DNA of 64,000 nucleotides from Lachnospiraceae bacterium NK3A20 (GTDB taxonomy: Bacteria > Bacillota > Clostridia > Lachnospirales > Lachnospiraceae). How positions within the stretch are numbered: position 1 is the stretch's first letter; the number at the start of each line of letters is the position of its first letter. Under the pieces are notes generated by a model. It was not told where the DNA came from and made no database searches. It saw only the letters and a list, made by a program, of their open reading frames with translations. The position numbers were made by a program, and so were the translations under genes. The stretch is from NCBI GenBank assembly GCA_900107575.1, contig FNQX01000010.1, positions 1-64,000 on the forward strand. Reading direction: 5' to 3'. Shown here piece after piece: positions 28,549 to 37,862 of the stretch.

Positions 28549-29388
28549 ATGGGAATTAAAAAGTATACCGCTTATACCCCGTCCAGACGTAACATGACCG
28601 GTTCTGATTTCGCAGAAGTCACCAAGAAGACTCCTGAGAAGTCCCTCATTTCTTCCAAGAACAGCATTGCCGGAAGAAACAACCAGGGCAAGATCACAGT
28701 ACGTCACAGAGGCGGCGGAAACAGAGTTAAGTACAGAGCAATCGACTTCAGAAGACGGAAGGATGATGTTCCGGCAACCGTCATCGGTATCGAGTACGAT
28801 CCGAACAGAACCGCGAATATCGCTCTGATCTCCTACGCAGATGGCGAGAAGAGCTACATCCTGGCCCCCCAGGGCCTGACAGACGGCATGAAGGTCATGA
28901 ACGGACCCAAGGCCGAGATCAGAGTAGGCAACTGCCTTCCTCTGTCTGAGATCCCTGTAGGTACCATGGTACACAACGTTGAGCTCTATCCCGGAAAGGG
29001 CGGCCAGCTGGCCAGAACTGCCGGCGCAGGCGCTCAGCTGATGGCGAAGGAGAATGGCTACGCTACACTGCGTCTCCCTTCCGGTGAGATGAGAATGGTT
29101 CCTCTTACATGCAGAGCTACCATCGGCGTAGTTGGCAACATCGATCACAACCTGATCAACTATGGTAAGGCTGGCCGTGTTCGTCACATGGGCATCCGTC
29201 CTCATGTCCGTGGTTCCGTTATGAACCCGAACGATCACCCTCATGGTGGTGGTGAAGGTAAGGCACCCGTTGGTCGTCCTGGCCCTGTTACACCTTGGGG
29301 CAAGCCCGCTCTGGGTCATACAACCCGTCGCAGGAAGTCTTCTGACAAGCTTATTATCAGAAGGAAGAACGGCAGAGGACTGAAGTAA
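28549..29388 (+). CDS. rplB: 50S ribosomal protein L2
   Basis: L2 is needed for subunit joining and peptidyl transfer. The 279 residues include [15 protein letters not shown], the RNA-binding [15 protein letters not shown] and the C-terminal [20 protein letters not shown] loop with the essential histidine. The ATG follows AAGGAG. rpsS begins 10 bases after its stop behind AAGGAGGAG. Confidence 0.98.
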   Translation: MGIKKYTAYTPSRRNMTGSDFAEVTKKTPEKSLISSKNSIAGRNNQGKITVRHRGGGNRVKYRAIDFRRRKDDVPATVIGIEYDPNRTANIALISYADGEKSYILAPQGLTDGMKVMNGPKAEIRVGNCLPLSEIPVGTMVHNVELYPGKGGQLARTAGAGAQLMAKENGYATLRLPSGEMRMVPLTCRATIGVVGNIDHNLINYGKAGRVRHMGIRPHVRGSVMNPNDHPHGGGEGKAPVGRPGPVTPWGKPALGHTTRRRKSSDKLIIRRKNGRGLK

Positions 29389-29398
29389 GGAGGAGAAC

Positions 29399-29686
29399 AT
29401 GGCAAGATCACTGAAAAAAGGACCTTTCGCAGATGAGAGCCTTTTAAAGAAAATTGACGCGATGAACGCAGCCGGTGACAAGAGTGTCATCAAGACCTGG
29501 TCCCGCCGTTCCACGATCTATCCGTCTTTCGTTGGACATACCATCGCCGTACACGACGGCAGGAAGCATGTTCCGGTATATATCACAGAGGACATGGTAG
29601 GACACAAGCTCGGTGAGTTCGTTCAGACCAGAACCTTCCGTGGACATAACGGAAACAACAAGGAATCATCGACGGGCGCAAGGTAA
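29399..29686 (+). CDS. rpsS: 30S ribosomal protein S19
   Basis: S19 contacts S13 in the 30S head. The 95-residue product reads [39 protein letters not shown] and [12 protein letters not shown], which is canonical. It lies between rplB and rplV. Confidence 0.98.
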   Translation: MARSLKKGPFADESLLKKIDAMNAAGDKSVIKTWSRRSTIYPSFVGHTIAVHDGRKHVPVYITEDMVGHKLGEFVQTRTFRGHNGNNKESSTGAR

Positions 29687-29721
29687 GACGCGCCGATTGA
29701 GTTTGAAAGGAGTTCACATCT

Positions 29722-30156
29722 ATGGCTAACGGACATAGAACACAAATTAAGAGAGCCAGAAATGCGGTCAAGGACACAAGACCCCACGCAAAGCTCACAT
29801 ATGCCAGAATTCCGGTTCAGAAAGCCTGCTTCGTAATGGATGCCATCAGAGGTAAGGATGTTACGACGGCAATCGGTATTCTGGAGTACAACCCGAGATA
29901 CGCTTCGGGCGTGATCCTGAAATTATTGAATTCTGCAGTAGCGAATGCGGAGAACAACCTCGGCATGAACGCAGCGAATCTGTACATCGCGGAAGCGAAC
30001 GCATCCGACGGCCCCATCATGAAGAGAATTCAGCCTCGTGCGCAGGGCAGAGCTTACAGAATCCTCAAGAGAATGTCGAATCTCTACATCGTTCTCGACG
30101 AGAAGAAAGCTGAGAAGACAGAAGAGCAGAACGCTGAAACAGCGGCAGAGAAGTAA
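29722..30156 (+). CDS. rplV: 50S ribosomal protein L22
   Basis: L22 lines the nascent-peptide tunnel. The core contains ARIPVQKACFVMDAIRGKD, SAVANAENN and the beta-hairpin RIQPRAQGRAYRILKR. At 144 residues it is longer than the usual 110-115 because of a charged C-terminal tail (EKKAEKTEEQNAETAAEK). Start behind AAAGGAG. Confidence 0.98.
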   Translation: MANGHRTQIKRARNAVKDTRPHAKLTYARIPVQKACFVMDAIRGKDVTTAIGILEYNPRYASGVILKLLNSAVANAENNLGMNAANLYIAEANASDGPIMKRIQPRAQGRAYRILKRMSNLYIVLDEKKAEKTEEQNAETAAEK

Positions 30157-30180
30157 TTCAGGTGATTGAAAGGAGCCTAT

Positions 30181-30846
30181 ATGGGACAGAAAGTTAATCC
30201 TCATGGCATGAGAGTTGGCGTTATCAAGGACTGGGATTCCAGATGGTACGCTGAAGATGACTTCTCTGACATGCTGGTAGAAGATTACAAGATCAGAAAG
30301 TTCCTCAAGAAGAAGCTCATGGCTGCTGGAATCAGCAAGATTGAGATCGAGAGAGCTTCTGAGAGAGTCAAGGTAACAGTTTACTCCGCAAAGCCCGGCG
30401 TCGTCATCGGCAAGGGCGGCGCAGAGATCGAGAACACCAAGAAGGAGCTGCAGAAGCTCACAACGAAGAAGGTCGTTCTCGAGATCAAGGAAATTAAGCG
30501 TCCCGACAAGGATGCACAGCTCGTGGCTGAGAACATTGCTCAGCAGCTCGAGAACCGTGTTTCCTTCCGTCGTGCCATGAAGTCCGCGATGAGCAGGACC
30601 ATGAAGACAGGCGCTCTTGGAATCAAGGCTTCCTGCGGCGGCCGTCTTGGCGGTGCGGATATCGCACGTACCGAGACCTACTCCGACGGAACCATTCCCC
30701 TTCAGACACTGCGTGCCGACATCGACTATGGTTTCGCGGAAGCGAACACCACCTACGGTAAGGTTGGCGTCAAAGTCTGGATCTACAAGGGAGAGGTTCT
30801 TCCGCAGAAGAAGAATACCCCTGCAGTTGAAGGAGGTGCTCAGTAA
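30181..30846 (+). CDS. rpsC: 30S ribosomal protein S3
   Basis: S3 forms part of the mRNA entry channel. The start is ATG at 30181 ([13 protein letters not shown]) behind AAAGGAG; five residues upstream in frame were rejected. The 221-residue protein has the KH domain with [11 protein letters not shown] and the C-terminal [20 protein letters not shown]. The stop overlaps the rplP start (TAATG). Confidence 0.98.
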   Translation: MGQKVNPHGMRVGVIKDWDSRWYAEDDFSDMLVEDYKIRKFLKKKLMAAGISKIEIERASERVKVTVYSAKPGVVIGKGGAEIENTKKELQKLTTKKVVLEIKEIKRPDKDAQLVAENIAQQLENRVSFRRAMKSAMSRTMKTGALGIKASCGGRLGGADIARTETYSDGTIPLQTLRADIDYGFAEANTTYGKVGVKVWIYKGEVLPQKKNTPAVEGGAQ

Positions 30847-31274
30847 TGTTAATGCCGAAGAGAGTTAAACACAGAATGCAGTTCCGTGGTAACAGGCGCG
30901 GAAAGGCTACGCGCGGCAACACCGTAACCTACGGTGAGTATGGCCTCATCGCAACTGAGGGCAAGTGGATCAAGGCTACTCAGATCGAGGCTGCCCGTGT
31001 CGCGCTGACACGTTACATCAAGCGTGGCGGCCAGGTATGGATCAAGATCTTCCCTGACAAGCCCATCACAGACAAACCCCTTGGTGTTCGAATGGGTTCC
31101 GGAAAAGGTGCCGTTGAATACTGGGTTGCAGTTGTTAAGCCCGGCAGAGTCATGTTCGAGATCGCCGGAGTACCCGAGGATCAGGCCAGAGAGGCACTGA
31201 GACTGGCGAGCACAAAGCTCCCTGTTAAGTGCAAGATCGTCACAAAGGCCGATCAGGAAGGAGCTGAGCAGTAA
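30846..31274 (+). CDS. rplP: 50S ribosomal protein L16
   Basis: L16 helps position tRNA at the A and P sites. The 142 residues show [20 protein letters not shown], the arginine region near the position hydroxylated in some bacteria, and [18 protein letters not shown]. Its start overlaps the rpsC stop and its stop overlaps the rpmC start, each by one base. Confidence 0.98.
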   Translation: MLMPKRVKHRMQFRGNRRGKATRGNTVTYGEYGLIATEGKWIKATQIEAARVALTRYIKRGGQVWIKIFPDKPITDKPLGVRMGSGKGAVEYWVAVVKPGRVMFEIAGVPEDQAREALRLASTKLPVKCKIVTKADQEGAEQ

Positions 31275-31477
31275 TGAAGTCCAGCGAATATATGAAGGAA
31301 TTACAGAACAAGTCTGTAGAGGAACTGAACGAGGATCTCGTTTCCGCGAAGAAGGAGCTCTTCAACTTAAGATTCCAGAATGCTACCAATCAGTTAAAGA
31401 ACACTGCGCAGATCACGACCGTTCGCAAGAACATTGCGCGTATCGAGACAGCGATCTCCGCGAAAGCAAACGCATAA
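31274..31477 (+). CDS. rpmC: 50S ribosomal protein L29
   Basis: A 67-residue two-helix protein near the tunnel exit. It contains [33 protein letters not shown] and [13 protein letters not shown], the complete family pattern. Coupled to rplP by a one-base overlap. Confidence 0.97.
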   Translation: MKSSEYMKELQNKSVEELNEDLVSAKKELFNLRFQNATNQLKNTAQITTVRKNIARIETAISAKANA

Positions 31478-31502
31478 GGAACCTTAGGAAAGGAGAATGA
31501 CC

Positions 31503-31760
31503 GTGGAAGAGAGAAATTTAAGAAAAGTCCGCATCGGTAAGGTTGTCAGCGACAAGATGGACAAGACTGTTGTCGTTGCCATCGAGAACCACGTAAAGGC
31601 ACCTCTGATCGGAAAGATCGTAAAGAGAACCTACACACTCAAGGCTCACGATGAGAAGAATGAGTGCGGTATCGGTGACACCGTCAAGGTTATGGAGACC
31701 AGACCGCTGTCCAAGACCAAGAGATGGAGAGTCGTTTCCATCGTCGAGAAGGCCAGATAA
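31503..31760 (+). CDS. rpsQ: 30S ribosomal protein S17
   Basis: S17 is a primary 16S-binding protein. AAGGAGA (31489-31495) sits seven bases before a GTG at 31503, giving 85 residues ([20 protein letters not shown]); ATG at 31497 is almost on top of the site, so GTG is preferred. [19 protein letters not shown] is the conserved C-terminal part. A 183-base gap follows where most genomes have few bases. Confidence 0.95.
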   Translation: MEERNLRKVRIGKVVSDKMDKTVVVAIENHVKAPLIGKIVKRTYTLKAHDEKNECGIGDTVKVMETRPLSKTKRWRVVSIVEKAR

Positions 31761-31943
31761 TCGACAGACTCGGCATCCCAACGCCTGATAGTGGCGTGGG
31801 AGACTTCGAAGGCAGCAGCAAGACGCATAAACAACAGGCTGCAATGCAACAAGTTGCATCACAGCACTGTGGCGGAGCCGGCAGTGACATGACATACCGG
31901 CCGCGGCGTCCTCTGCGCCGCCAATCAAAGAAAGGATATAGAC
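31761..31943 (+). promoter_or_regulatory. Structured spacer between rpsQ and rplN
   Basis: Contains TCCCAACGCC/GGCGTGGGA (about 31787-31805, one bulged base) and a perfect ATGCAAC-AA-GTTGCAT palindrome (around 31842-31857), then GGCG/CGCC pairs near 31905-31923. No clear promoter and no open frame with a ribosome binding site. It could be a control point for the spc half of the cluster. Confidence 0.4.
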
Positions 31944-32312
31944 ATGATTCAGCAGGAAACCAGACTGAAGGTCGCTGATAACACCGGTGCCAGAGAACTC
32001 CTCTGCATCCGTGTGAGCGGCGGCTCCAAGAGAAGATATGCCAGAATCGGCGATGTCATCGTAGCTTCCGTCAAGGAGGCCATTCCCGGTGGCGTTGTGA
32101 AGAAGGGCGATGTTGTAAAGGCTGTTGTTGTCCGCACTGTTCGTGAGACCCGCCGTAAGGACGGTTCCTACATCAGATTTGACGAGAACGCAGCCGTTAT
32201 TATCAAGGATGATATGACTCCGACAGGAACTCGTATCTTCGGACCCGTCGCAAGAGAGCTCCGTGACAGGAAGTTCATGAAGATTCTCTCCCTTGCTCCG
32301 GAAGTACTGTAA
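31944..32312 (+). CDS. rplN: 50S ribosomal protein L14
   Basis: L14 forms intersubunit bridge B8. The 122-residue sequence has [34 protein letters not shown] and the C-terminal [19 protein letters not shown], all canonical. The start follows AAAGGA. rplX begins 12 bases after the stop behind AAGGAGG. Confidence 0.98.
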   Translation: MIQQETRLKVADNTGARELLCIRVSGGSKRRYARIGDVIVASVKEAIPGGVVKKGDVVKAVVVRTVRETRRKDGSYIRFDENAAVIIKDDMTPTGTRIFGPVARELRDRKFMKILSLAPEVL

Positions 32313-32324
32313 GGAGGTACGGCA

Positions 32325-32636
32325 ATGGCAACAGCAAAGATCAAAGTTGGTGATACAGTAAAGGTTATCACAGGTAAAGATCTCGGAAGAGAAGGCAAGG
32401 TTACTTCTGTTGACAACAAGAACCACAAGGTAGTTGTGGAAGGCATCAACAAGGTGACAAAGCACACAAAACCCTCCGCTCAGAACCAGAACGGCGGCAT
32501 CGTTGAGACAGAAGCTGCTCTCGACGTATCCAACGTAATGCTGGTAGTCGATGGCAAGACAACTCGTGTTGGCTTCAAGGTTGAGGACGGCAAGAAGGTC
32601 CGCATAGCCAAGAAGACCGGCAAGGCAATTGACTGA
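32325..32636 (+). CDS. rplX: 50S ribosomal protein L24
   Basis: An assembly-initiating 50S protein. The KOW domain is [20 protein letters not shown] with [18 protein letters not shown]; the remainder includes [18 protein letters not shown]. The length of 103 residues is typical. Confidence 0.98.
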   Translation: MATAKIKVGDTVKVITGKDLGREGKVTSVDNKNHKVVVEGINKVTKHTKPSAQNQNGGIVETEAALDVSNVMLVVDGKTTRVGFKVEDGKKVRIAKKTGKAID

Positions 32637-32659
32637 AGGCGGAAAGGAGGATACGTAAA

Positions 32660-33202
32660 GTGGCAAGCAGACTGAAAGAACAGTACAACACCGAGATTCG
32701 CGAAGCTATGGCGAAGAAGTTCGGCTACAAGAACCCCATGCAGATCCCGAAGCTCGACAAGATTGTTGTCAACATGGCTGTGGGCGAAGCGAAAGAGAAC
32801 GAGAAGGCTCTCGAAGTAGCTGCGAAGGACATGGAGACCATCACAGGACAGCATCCTGTATACACCAAGGCGAAGAAGTCCATCGCGAACTTCAAGATTC
32901 GTGAAGGCATGCCGATCGGCTGCAAGGTAACACTGCGCGGCGACAGAATGTATGAGTTCCTCGACAGACTCGTGAACCTGGCGCTGCCCCGTGTACGTGA
33001 CTTCAGAGGCGTGAATCCGAACTCCTTCGATGGCAGAGGTAACTATGCACTTGGTATCAAGGAACAGATCATCTTCCCTGAAATCGAGTATGACAAGATT
33101 GACAAGGTAAGAGGAATGGACATCATCTTCACAACGACCGCAAAGACCGACGAGGAAGCGCGTGAGCTGTTAAGACTGTTCAATATGCCTTTCGCTAAGT
33201 GA
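32660..33202 (+). CDS. rplE: 50S ribosomal protein L5
   Basis: L5 binds 5S rRNA. It uses a GTG start behind GGAAAGGAGG. The 180 residues include [53 protein letters not shown] and [20 protein letters not shown], which cover the whole family. Confidence 0.98.
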   Translation: MASRLKEQYNTEIREAMAKKFGYKNPMQIPKLDKIVVNMAVGEAKENEKALEVAAKDMETITGQHPVYTKAKKSIANFKIREGMPIGCKVTLRGDRMYEFLDRLVNLALPRVRDFRGVNPNSFDGRGNYALGIKEQIIFPEIEYDKIDKVRGMDIIFTTTAKTDEEARELLRLFNMPFAK

Positions 33203-33217
33203 TAAAGGAGAATTAAG

Positions 33218-33403
33218 ATGGCAAAGCTTTCTATGAAGAACAAGCAGCAGATGAAGCCCAAGTTCTCTACCAGAGCTTACACCCGCTGCAAAATCTGCGG
33301 ACGTCCGCATTCCGTATTGAAGAAATACGGCATCTGCAGAATCTGCTTCCGTGAGCTCGCTTACAAGGGCGAGATTCCCGGAGTTCGCAAGGCTTCCTGG
33401 TAA
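33218..33403 (+). CDS. rpsZ: 30S ribosomal protein S14, zinc type
   Basis: The short, zinc-binding S14 (61 residues) with C24-x2-C27 and C40-x2-C43 forming the ribbon; ends [11 protein letters not shown]. The long zinc-free paralog is not in this window. Start behind AAAGGAG, 15 bases after rplE. Confidence 0.97.
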   Translation: MAKLSMKNKQQMKPKFSTRAYTRCKICGRPHSVLKKYGICRICFRELAYKGEIPGVRKASW

Positions 33404-33510
33404 ATATCAGGCAGGCTCTGCGCGATGGCAGACCAGAATGGTTACGTACGCCTTATGTTTTCACAGGAAAAACAGGGCAGGGATATCACATACTATAAGG
33501 AGATAATACA

Positions 33511-33912
33511 ATGAGCATGAGTGATCCTATTGCAGATATGCTTACGAGAATTCGTAACGCGAATACATCCAGACACGACACAGTTGATATTCCCAATTCC
33601 AAGATCAAGATGGCAATCGCTGACATCCTGCTGGATGAGGGTTACATTTCCAAGGTTGAGCTGGTTGAGAACGGAACACACAAGGACATCCGCATCACAC
33701 TTAAGTACGGCGCGGACAAGAGAGACAGAATCCTGACGGGTCTTAAGAGAATTTCCAAGCCCGGCCTTCGTGTTTACGCCAGCAAGGACCAGGTGCCGAA
33801 GGTTCTGAACGGAATGGGTACCGCTATCCTTTCCACGAATCAGGGCGTCATCACAGACCGCAAGGCAAGAGAGCTGCAGGTCGGCGGCGAGGTTCTCGCT
33901 TACATCTGGTAA
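33511..33912 (+). CDS. rpsH: 30S ribosomal protein S8
   Basis: S8 organises the 16S central domain and is the spc operon repressor in E. coli. The 133-residue protein reads [20 protein letters not shown] at the start and ends with the [20 protein letters not shown] block. ATG at 33511 is chosen for its spacing to AAGGAGA; ATG at 33517 is possible. A 107-base gap separates it from rpsZ. Confidence 0.98.
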   Translation: MSMSDPIADMLTRIRNANTSRHDTVDIPNSKIKMAIADILLDEGYISKVELVENGTHKDIRITLKYGADKRDRILTGLKRISKPGLRVYASKDQVPKVLNGMGTAILSTNQGVITDRKARELQVGGEVLAYIW

Positions 33913-34008
33913 TGATTCAAACTGTATCGGACACCCGGCGGGATGGGCCGGGCAATCCGATTCAATGTATCCGGTAATTGACAATTTCGTATTATAGGAG
34001 GTACGGGC

Positions 34009-34548
34009 ATGTCACGTATAGGTAGAATGCCAATCGCTATTCCTGACGGAGTCAACGTCAGCGTAGCAGAAAATAACACAGTGACTGTGAAGGGTCCCAA
34101 GGGTGAGCTCACCAGAGAGTTCCCCAAGGAAATGACAATTGATCAGAAAGATGGCAACATCGAGATCACAAGACCCAATGATGAGAAGAAAGAAAGAGCA
34201 CTGCATGGATTGACCAGAGCGCTTCTTCACAACATGGTAGTCGGTGTTACAGATGGCTTCACAAAGACACTTGAGATCAACGGCGTCGGCTACAGAGCTG
34301 AGAAGAAGGGCAACGTCCTGACTCTGCATTTAGGATATTCCCACAACATTGAGATGACGGATCCGGAAGGCGTTGAGACAAAGGTTGACGGCAACAAGAT
34401 CCTCGTTTCGGGAATCGATAAAGAGGCAGTAGGCCAGTGGGCTGCTGATATCAGGTCCAAGAGAGGACCGGAGCCTTACAAGGGCAAGGGTATCAAGTAC
34501 GATTACGAGCACATTCGTCGCAAAGTCGGCAAGACCGGTAAGAAGTGA
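34009..34548 (+). CDS. rplF: 50S ribosomal protein L6
   Basis: L6 lies by the sarcin-ricin loop. The 179 residues form two similar domains, with SRIGRMPIAIPDGVNVSVA at the start and RGPEPYKGKGIKYDYEHIRR near the end, the family signature. Start behind AGGAGG. Confidence 0.98.
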   Translation: MSRIGRMPIAIPDGVNVSVAENNTVTVKGPKGELTREFPKEMTIDQKDGNIEITRPNDEKKERALHGLTRALLHNMVVGVTDGFTKTLEINGVGYRAEKKGNVLTLHLGYSHNIEMTDPEGVETKVDGNKILVSGIDKEAVGQWAADIRSKRGPEPYKGKGIKYDYEHIRRKVGKTGKK

Positions 34549-34566
34549 TCGGAAGGAGCGTAAATT

Positions 34567-34935
34567 ATGGTTACCAAAGAAAATAGAAAAGTTGTACGCG
34601 AGAAGAAGCATTCCAGAATCCGTAACCGCTTCAGCGGCACCGCAGAAAGACCGCGTCTTGCTGTATTCAGAAGCAATGACCACATTTATGCGCAGGTCAT
34701 CAACGACGAGGAAGGCAGAACGCTCGTTTCTGCGTCTACTGTTGAGAAGGAAGCTAAGGCTGCTCTGGAGCACACAGACGACGTTGAGGCAGCAAAGTAT
34801 GTCGGAAGCCTTGTAGGTAAGAGGGCTGTTGATGCCGGCATCAAGGAAGTTGTTTTCGACAGAGGCGGTTATATTTACCAGGGCAAGGTAGCAGCTCTTG
34901 CTGATGCGGCACGCGAAGCCGGCCTGGATTTCTAA
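34567..34935 (+). CDS. rplR: 50S ribosomal protein L18
   Basis: A 5S rRNA-binding protein of 122 residues: [33 protein letters not shown] and [20 protein letters not shown] identify it. Start behind GGAAGGAG. It precedes rpsE by 17 bases. Confidence 0.98.
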   Translation: MVTKENRKVVREKKHSRIRNRFSGTAERPRLAVFRSNDHIYAQVINDEEGRTLVSASTVEKEAKAALEHTDDVEAAKYVGSLVGKRAVDAGIKEVVFDRGGYIYQGKVAALADAAREAGLDF

Positions 34936-34952
34936 TTGAGAGGAGAAATTAA

Positions 34953-35465
34953 ATGGAGCGTTCTAATATTGATGCAAGTCAGTTAGGAGAACTCAATGAC
35001 AAGGTCGTTACCATCAAGCGTGTTGTAAAGACAGTTAAGGGCGGCCGTAACATGAAATTCTCCGCACTGGTTGTCGTAGGCGACGGCAATGGCCACGTTG
35101 GTGTAGGCCACGGCAAGTCAGCTGAAATCCCGGAAGCGATCCGGAAGGGCAAGGAGGATGCTTCCAAGCACCTCGTAAAGATCGCCCTCGATGAGGTTGG
35201 TTCCGTAACACACGATTACATCGGCACATACGGTTCTGCACAGGTTCTGTTGAAGAAGTCTCCCGATGGTACTGGCATCATCGCCGGCGGCCCCGCTCGT
35301 ACGATCTGCGAACTGGCAGGAATCAAGAACATCAGAACCAAGTCCCTTGGTTCCAACAACAAGCAGAATGTCGTTCTGGCAACTCTGAACGGTCTCATGA
35401 ACATGAAGGATCCTCAGGATGTTGCTGCCAGACGCGGCAAGTCCGTGGATGACTTCAAGAACTAA
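34953..35465 (+). CDS. rpsE: 30S ribosomal protein S5
   Basis: S5 shapes the mRNA entry tunnel. The 170-residue protein has the dsRNA-binding fold with [20 protein letters not shown], the spectinomycin-contact loop intact, and [20 protein letters not shown]. Start behind GAGGAGA. Confidence 0.98.
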   Translation: MERSNIDASQLGELNDKVVTIKRVVKTVKGGRNMKFSALVVVGDGNGHVGVGHGKSAEIPEAIRKGKEDASKHLVKIALDEVGSVTHDYIGTYGSAQVLLKKSPDGTGIIAGGPARTICELAGIKNIRTKSLGSNNKQNVVLATLNGLMNMKDPQDVAARRGKSVDDFKN

Positions 35466-35479
35466 CGGAGGAAACCAAA

Positions 35480-35671
35480 ATGGCAGATACGAAGAAGTTA
35501 AAGATCACACTTGTAAAGTCCACAATCGCTGCTGTTCCGAAGAACAAGGCGATCATCAAGTCCATGGGCTTCCATAAACTCAACAGCTCCGTTGTTTTAC
35601 CCGACAACGCAGCAACAAGAGGACAGATCAGACTGATCGCTCCTTTTGTCAAGGTTGAAGAGCAGGACTAA
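35480..35671 (+). CDS. rpmD: 50S ribosomal protein L30
   Basis: A small 50S protein of 63 residues. It shows LKITLVKSTIAAVPKNKAII and SMGFHKLNSSVVLPDNAATR, then RGQIRLIAPFVKVEE. It is well preserved here although some lineages have lost it. 12 bases before rplO. Confidence 0.97.
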   Translation: MADTKKLKITLVKSTIAAVPKNKAIIKSMGFHKLNSSVVLPDNAATRGQIRLIAPFVKVEEQD

Positions 35672-35683
35672 GGAGGAACTACA

Positions 35684-36148
35684 ATGGAATTAAATAATTT
35701 AAAGCCCGCTGCCGGCTCCAAGCACAGCGATTTCAGAAGAGGCCGTGGTCATGCTTCCGGAAACGGCAAGACTGCAGGCTTCGGACACAAGGGCCAGAAG
35801 GCTCGTTCCGGAAGACCCAGAGCTGGTTTCGAAGGCGGTCAGATGCCTCTGTACAGACGCCTGCCCAAGAGAGGATTCACGAACTATAACCACAAGGATA
35901 TCGTTTCGGTTTCTCTCCGTGCTCTGGACAAGTGCTTCGAGGACGGTGCAGTCATCGACGCACAGGCACTCCTGGACGCAAAGATCATTGATCACGTCGG
36001 TGACGGCGTGAAGATCCTGTCCGGCGACAAGGGAAGCGACAAGTTCGAACTGGGCAAGAAGTTCACAGTAAAGGCGAACGGCTACAGCGAGAACGCAAAG
36101 GCCAAGATTGAGGCTGCCGGCGGTACTGCCGAAGTTGTTGAGAAATAA
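35684..36148 (+). CDS. rplO: 50S ribosomal protein L15
   Basis: A late-assembly 50S protein of 154 residues. It has the Gly/Arg-rich N-terminal arm RGRGHASGNGKTAGFGHKGQ, then FEGGQMPLYRRLPKRGF, and the globular C-terminal domain. Start behind AAGGAGG. A promoter-bearing palindromic gap follows before secY. Confidence 0.98.
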   Translation: MELNNLKPAAGSKHSDFRRGRGHASGNGKTAGFGHKGQKARSGRPRAGFEGGQMPLYRRLPKRGFTNYNHKDIVSVSLRALDKCFEDGAVIDAQALLDAKIIDHVGDGVKILSGDKGSDKFELGKKFTVKANGYSENAKAKIEAAGGTAEVVEK

Positions 36149-36176
36149 TCAGAATTAAATATCAGGTACTGTAAGG

Positions 36177-36235
36177 AATTTGTATATTCAGCCGCATCCA
36201 TGCTACAATACACGGGTCGGCTGTCTATACAAATT
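36177..36235 (+). promoter_or_regulatory. Promoter ahead of secY inside a large palindrome
   Basis: TTGTAT (36180-36185) and TACAAT (36204-36209) are 18 bases apart. They lie within an inverted repeat: AATTTGTATA (36177-36186) with TATACAAATT (36226-36235), and AGCCG (36190-36194) with CGGCT (36218-36222). The -35 element is part of the left arm and the -10 is in the loop. It could be a dimeric regulator site or an RNA hairpin. Confidence 0.55.
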
Positions 36236-36285
36236 TCTGCATCCTGACAAAAATCATCAATAACGAAAGGCATGGTAGTCTAATT

Positions 36286-37599
36286 ATGTTTGAAACCGTG
36301 AAAAATGCATTCAAGGTGAAGGAGATCCGTAACAGAATCCTGTTCACGCTTGCAATGCTGGTCATCATTCGGTTTGGCTCTGAGCTTCCGGTACCCGGCG
36401 TAGACAGGAATTACTTCCAGAACTGGTTCGCACAGCAGACAGGCGACGCATTCAGCCTGGTGGACGCTTTCACCGGCGGTTCCTTCCTGAACATGTCCGT
36501 TCTGGCACTGAACATCACACCTTACATCACATCTTCCATCATCATCCAACTTCTCACCATTGCGATCCCCAAGCTCGAGGAAATGCAGCGTGAGGGCGAA
36601 GAGGGGAGGAAGATGCTCGTCTCCATTACCCGTTATGTGACAATCGCGCTGGCACTCATTGAGGGCGGCGCCATGGCCATCGGTTTCGGCAGACAGGGAC
36701 TCCTCGAAGAGTTCAATGCACTGAATATCATTATGGTGATCGCCGTTCTGACGGCCGGTTCCGCATTCCTCATGTGGATCGGTGAACAGATCACAGACAA
36801 GGGCATCGGCAACGGTATCTCCATTGTCCTGATCATCAACATCATTTCCCGTATGCCGCAGGATATGGCAAGTCTCTTCAATCAGTTCGTGATCGGCAAG
36901 CCGGTCGCGTTCGCAACTCTTGCAGCGGTTATCATCATCGCGATCATCGCGGCGATGGTAGTCCTCGTCATTCTGCTGAATGATGCGGAGAGAAGAATTC
37001 CCGTACAGTACGCGAGGAAGATCCAGGGACGCCGCCAGATAGGCAGCTCCCAGTCCAGCATTCCGCTCAAGGTCAACACCGCAGGCGTGATGCCGATCAT
37101 CTTCGCATCGTCTATCATGGAATTCCCGGTGATCATTTCGACACTGGCGAACTACCAGGGGACAGGCTGGTGGAGTGAGGTGCTGCGGTACCTTTCCTCG
37201 ACTTACTGGTGCAATCCTTCTTATCCGAAGTACAGCATCGGCCTTGTGGTCTACATCCTGCTCCTCATCTTCTTCGCTTATTTCTATACTTCCATCACTT
37301 TCAATCCATTGGAAGTATCGGACAACCTGAAGAAGAGCGGCGGCTTCATTCCGGGTATCCGTCCCGGCAAGCCGACATCGGACTATCTGAACCGGCTGCT
37401 GAACTACATCATCTTCATCGGTGCTGTGGGGCTCACGATTGTGGGTGTGCTGCCTTTCTTCTTCCGCGGCGTATTCAACGCGGATGTATCGTTCGGCGGA
37501 ACGTCGCTCATCATCGTTGTCAGCGTTGTTCTCGAGACGATTAAACAGGTCGAGTCGATGATGCTGGTGAGAAATTACAAGGCATTCCTTACAGAGTGA
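36286..37599 (+). CDS. secY: Preprotein translocase subunit SecY
   Basis: The channel subunit of the Sec translocon, 437 residues with ten predicted hydrophobic segments. Recognisable pieces are GSELPVPGVDRNYF, ALNITPYITSSIIIQLLTI, the cytoplasmic loop RRIPVQYARKIQGRRQ and the C-terminal SFGGTSLIIVVSVVLETIKQ. Start behind AAAGGCATGG, weak. It works with SecE (3255) and SecA (63464), both in this window. A hairpin and a repeat copy separate it from adk. Confidence 0.98.
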   Translation: MFETVKNAFKVKEIRNRILFTLAMLVIIRFGSELPVPGVDRNYFQNWFAQQTGDAFSLVDAFTGGSFLNMSVLALNITPYITSSIIIQLLTIAIPKLEEMQREGEEGRKMLVSITRYVTIALALIEGGAMAIGFGRQGLLEEFNALNIIMVIAVLTAGSAFLMWIGEQITDKGIGNGISIVLIINIISRMPQDMASLFNQFVIGKPVAFATLAAVIIIAIIAAMVVLVILLNDAERRIPVQYARKIQGRRQIGSSQSSIPLKVNTAGVMPIIFASSIMEFPVIISTLANYQGTGWWSEVLRYLSSTYWCNPSYPKYSIGLVVYILLLIFFAYFYTSITFNPLEVSDNLKKSGGFIPGIRPGKPTSDYLNRLLNYIIFIGAVGLTIVGVLPFFFRGVFNADVSFGGTSLIIVVSVVLETIKQVESMMLVRNYKAFLTE

Positions 37600-37605
37600 T
37601 CACGA

Positions 37606-37655
37606 ACCGGATCGGATTCCTACGCGCAGCTACGTGAATGAGATTCCGATCCGGT
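37606..37655 (+). terminator. Hairpin after secY, probable weak terminator
   Basis: ACCGGATCGGA (37606-37616) pairs perfectly with TCCGATCCGGT (37645-37655); tail GATTTGTATTT is T-rich but broken. It could partly end transcription before adk. Confidence 0.55.
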
Positions 37656-37665
37656 GATTTGTATT

Positions 37666-37832
37666 TAACCATTCAGCACAGCGAGATCCATGAGCAGACA
37701 GCCGCGTTTACACGGCTGAATGTGATATGAATCTCGCTTGTGGCCATACCCCTTCGGGGTACAGCGCGTAGCGCGTCGGAAGGAACTCAGCGAAGAAAAT
37801 CGAAGATTTTCGAGATGGGGTCTGAATGGTTA
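37666..37832 (+). repeat. Dispersed structured repeat, copy B
   Basis: Perfect 11-bp terminal inverted repeats TAACCATTCAG (37666-37676) and CTGAATGGTTA (37822-37832). Internal stems: AGCGAGAT (37680-37687) with ATCTCGCT (37731-37738), enclosing CAGCCG (37699-37704)/CGGCTG (37713-37718); TACCCC/GGGGTA (37747-37761); CGCG/CGCG (37765-37775); GAAAATC/GATTTTC (37795-37811). No open frame with coding features. It lies 30 bases upstream of adk, inside the ribosomal supercluster. Confidence 0.87.
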
Positions 37833-37862
37833 CGCAATCTATTTATAGAAGAGGAGAACATT

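Noticed and set aside
37740-37862. In-frame upstream extension of adenylate kinase
   Set aside because: It reads through repeat copy B; adk has a good ribosome binding site just before 37863 and canonical N-terminus there.
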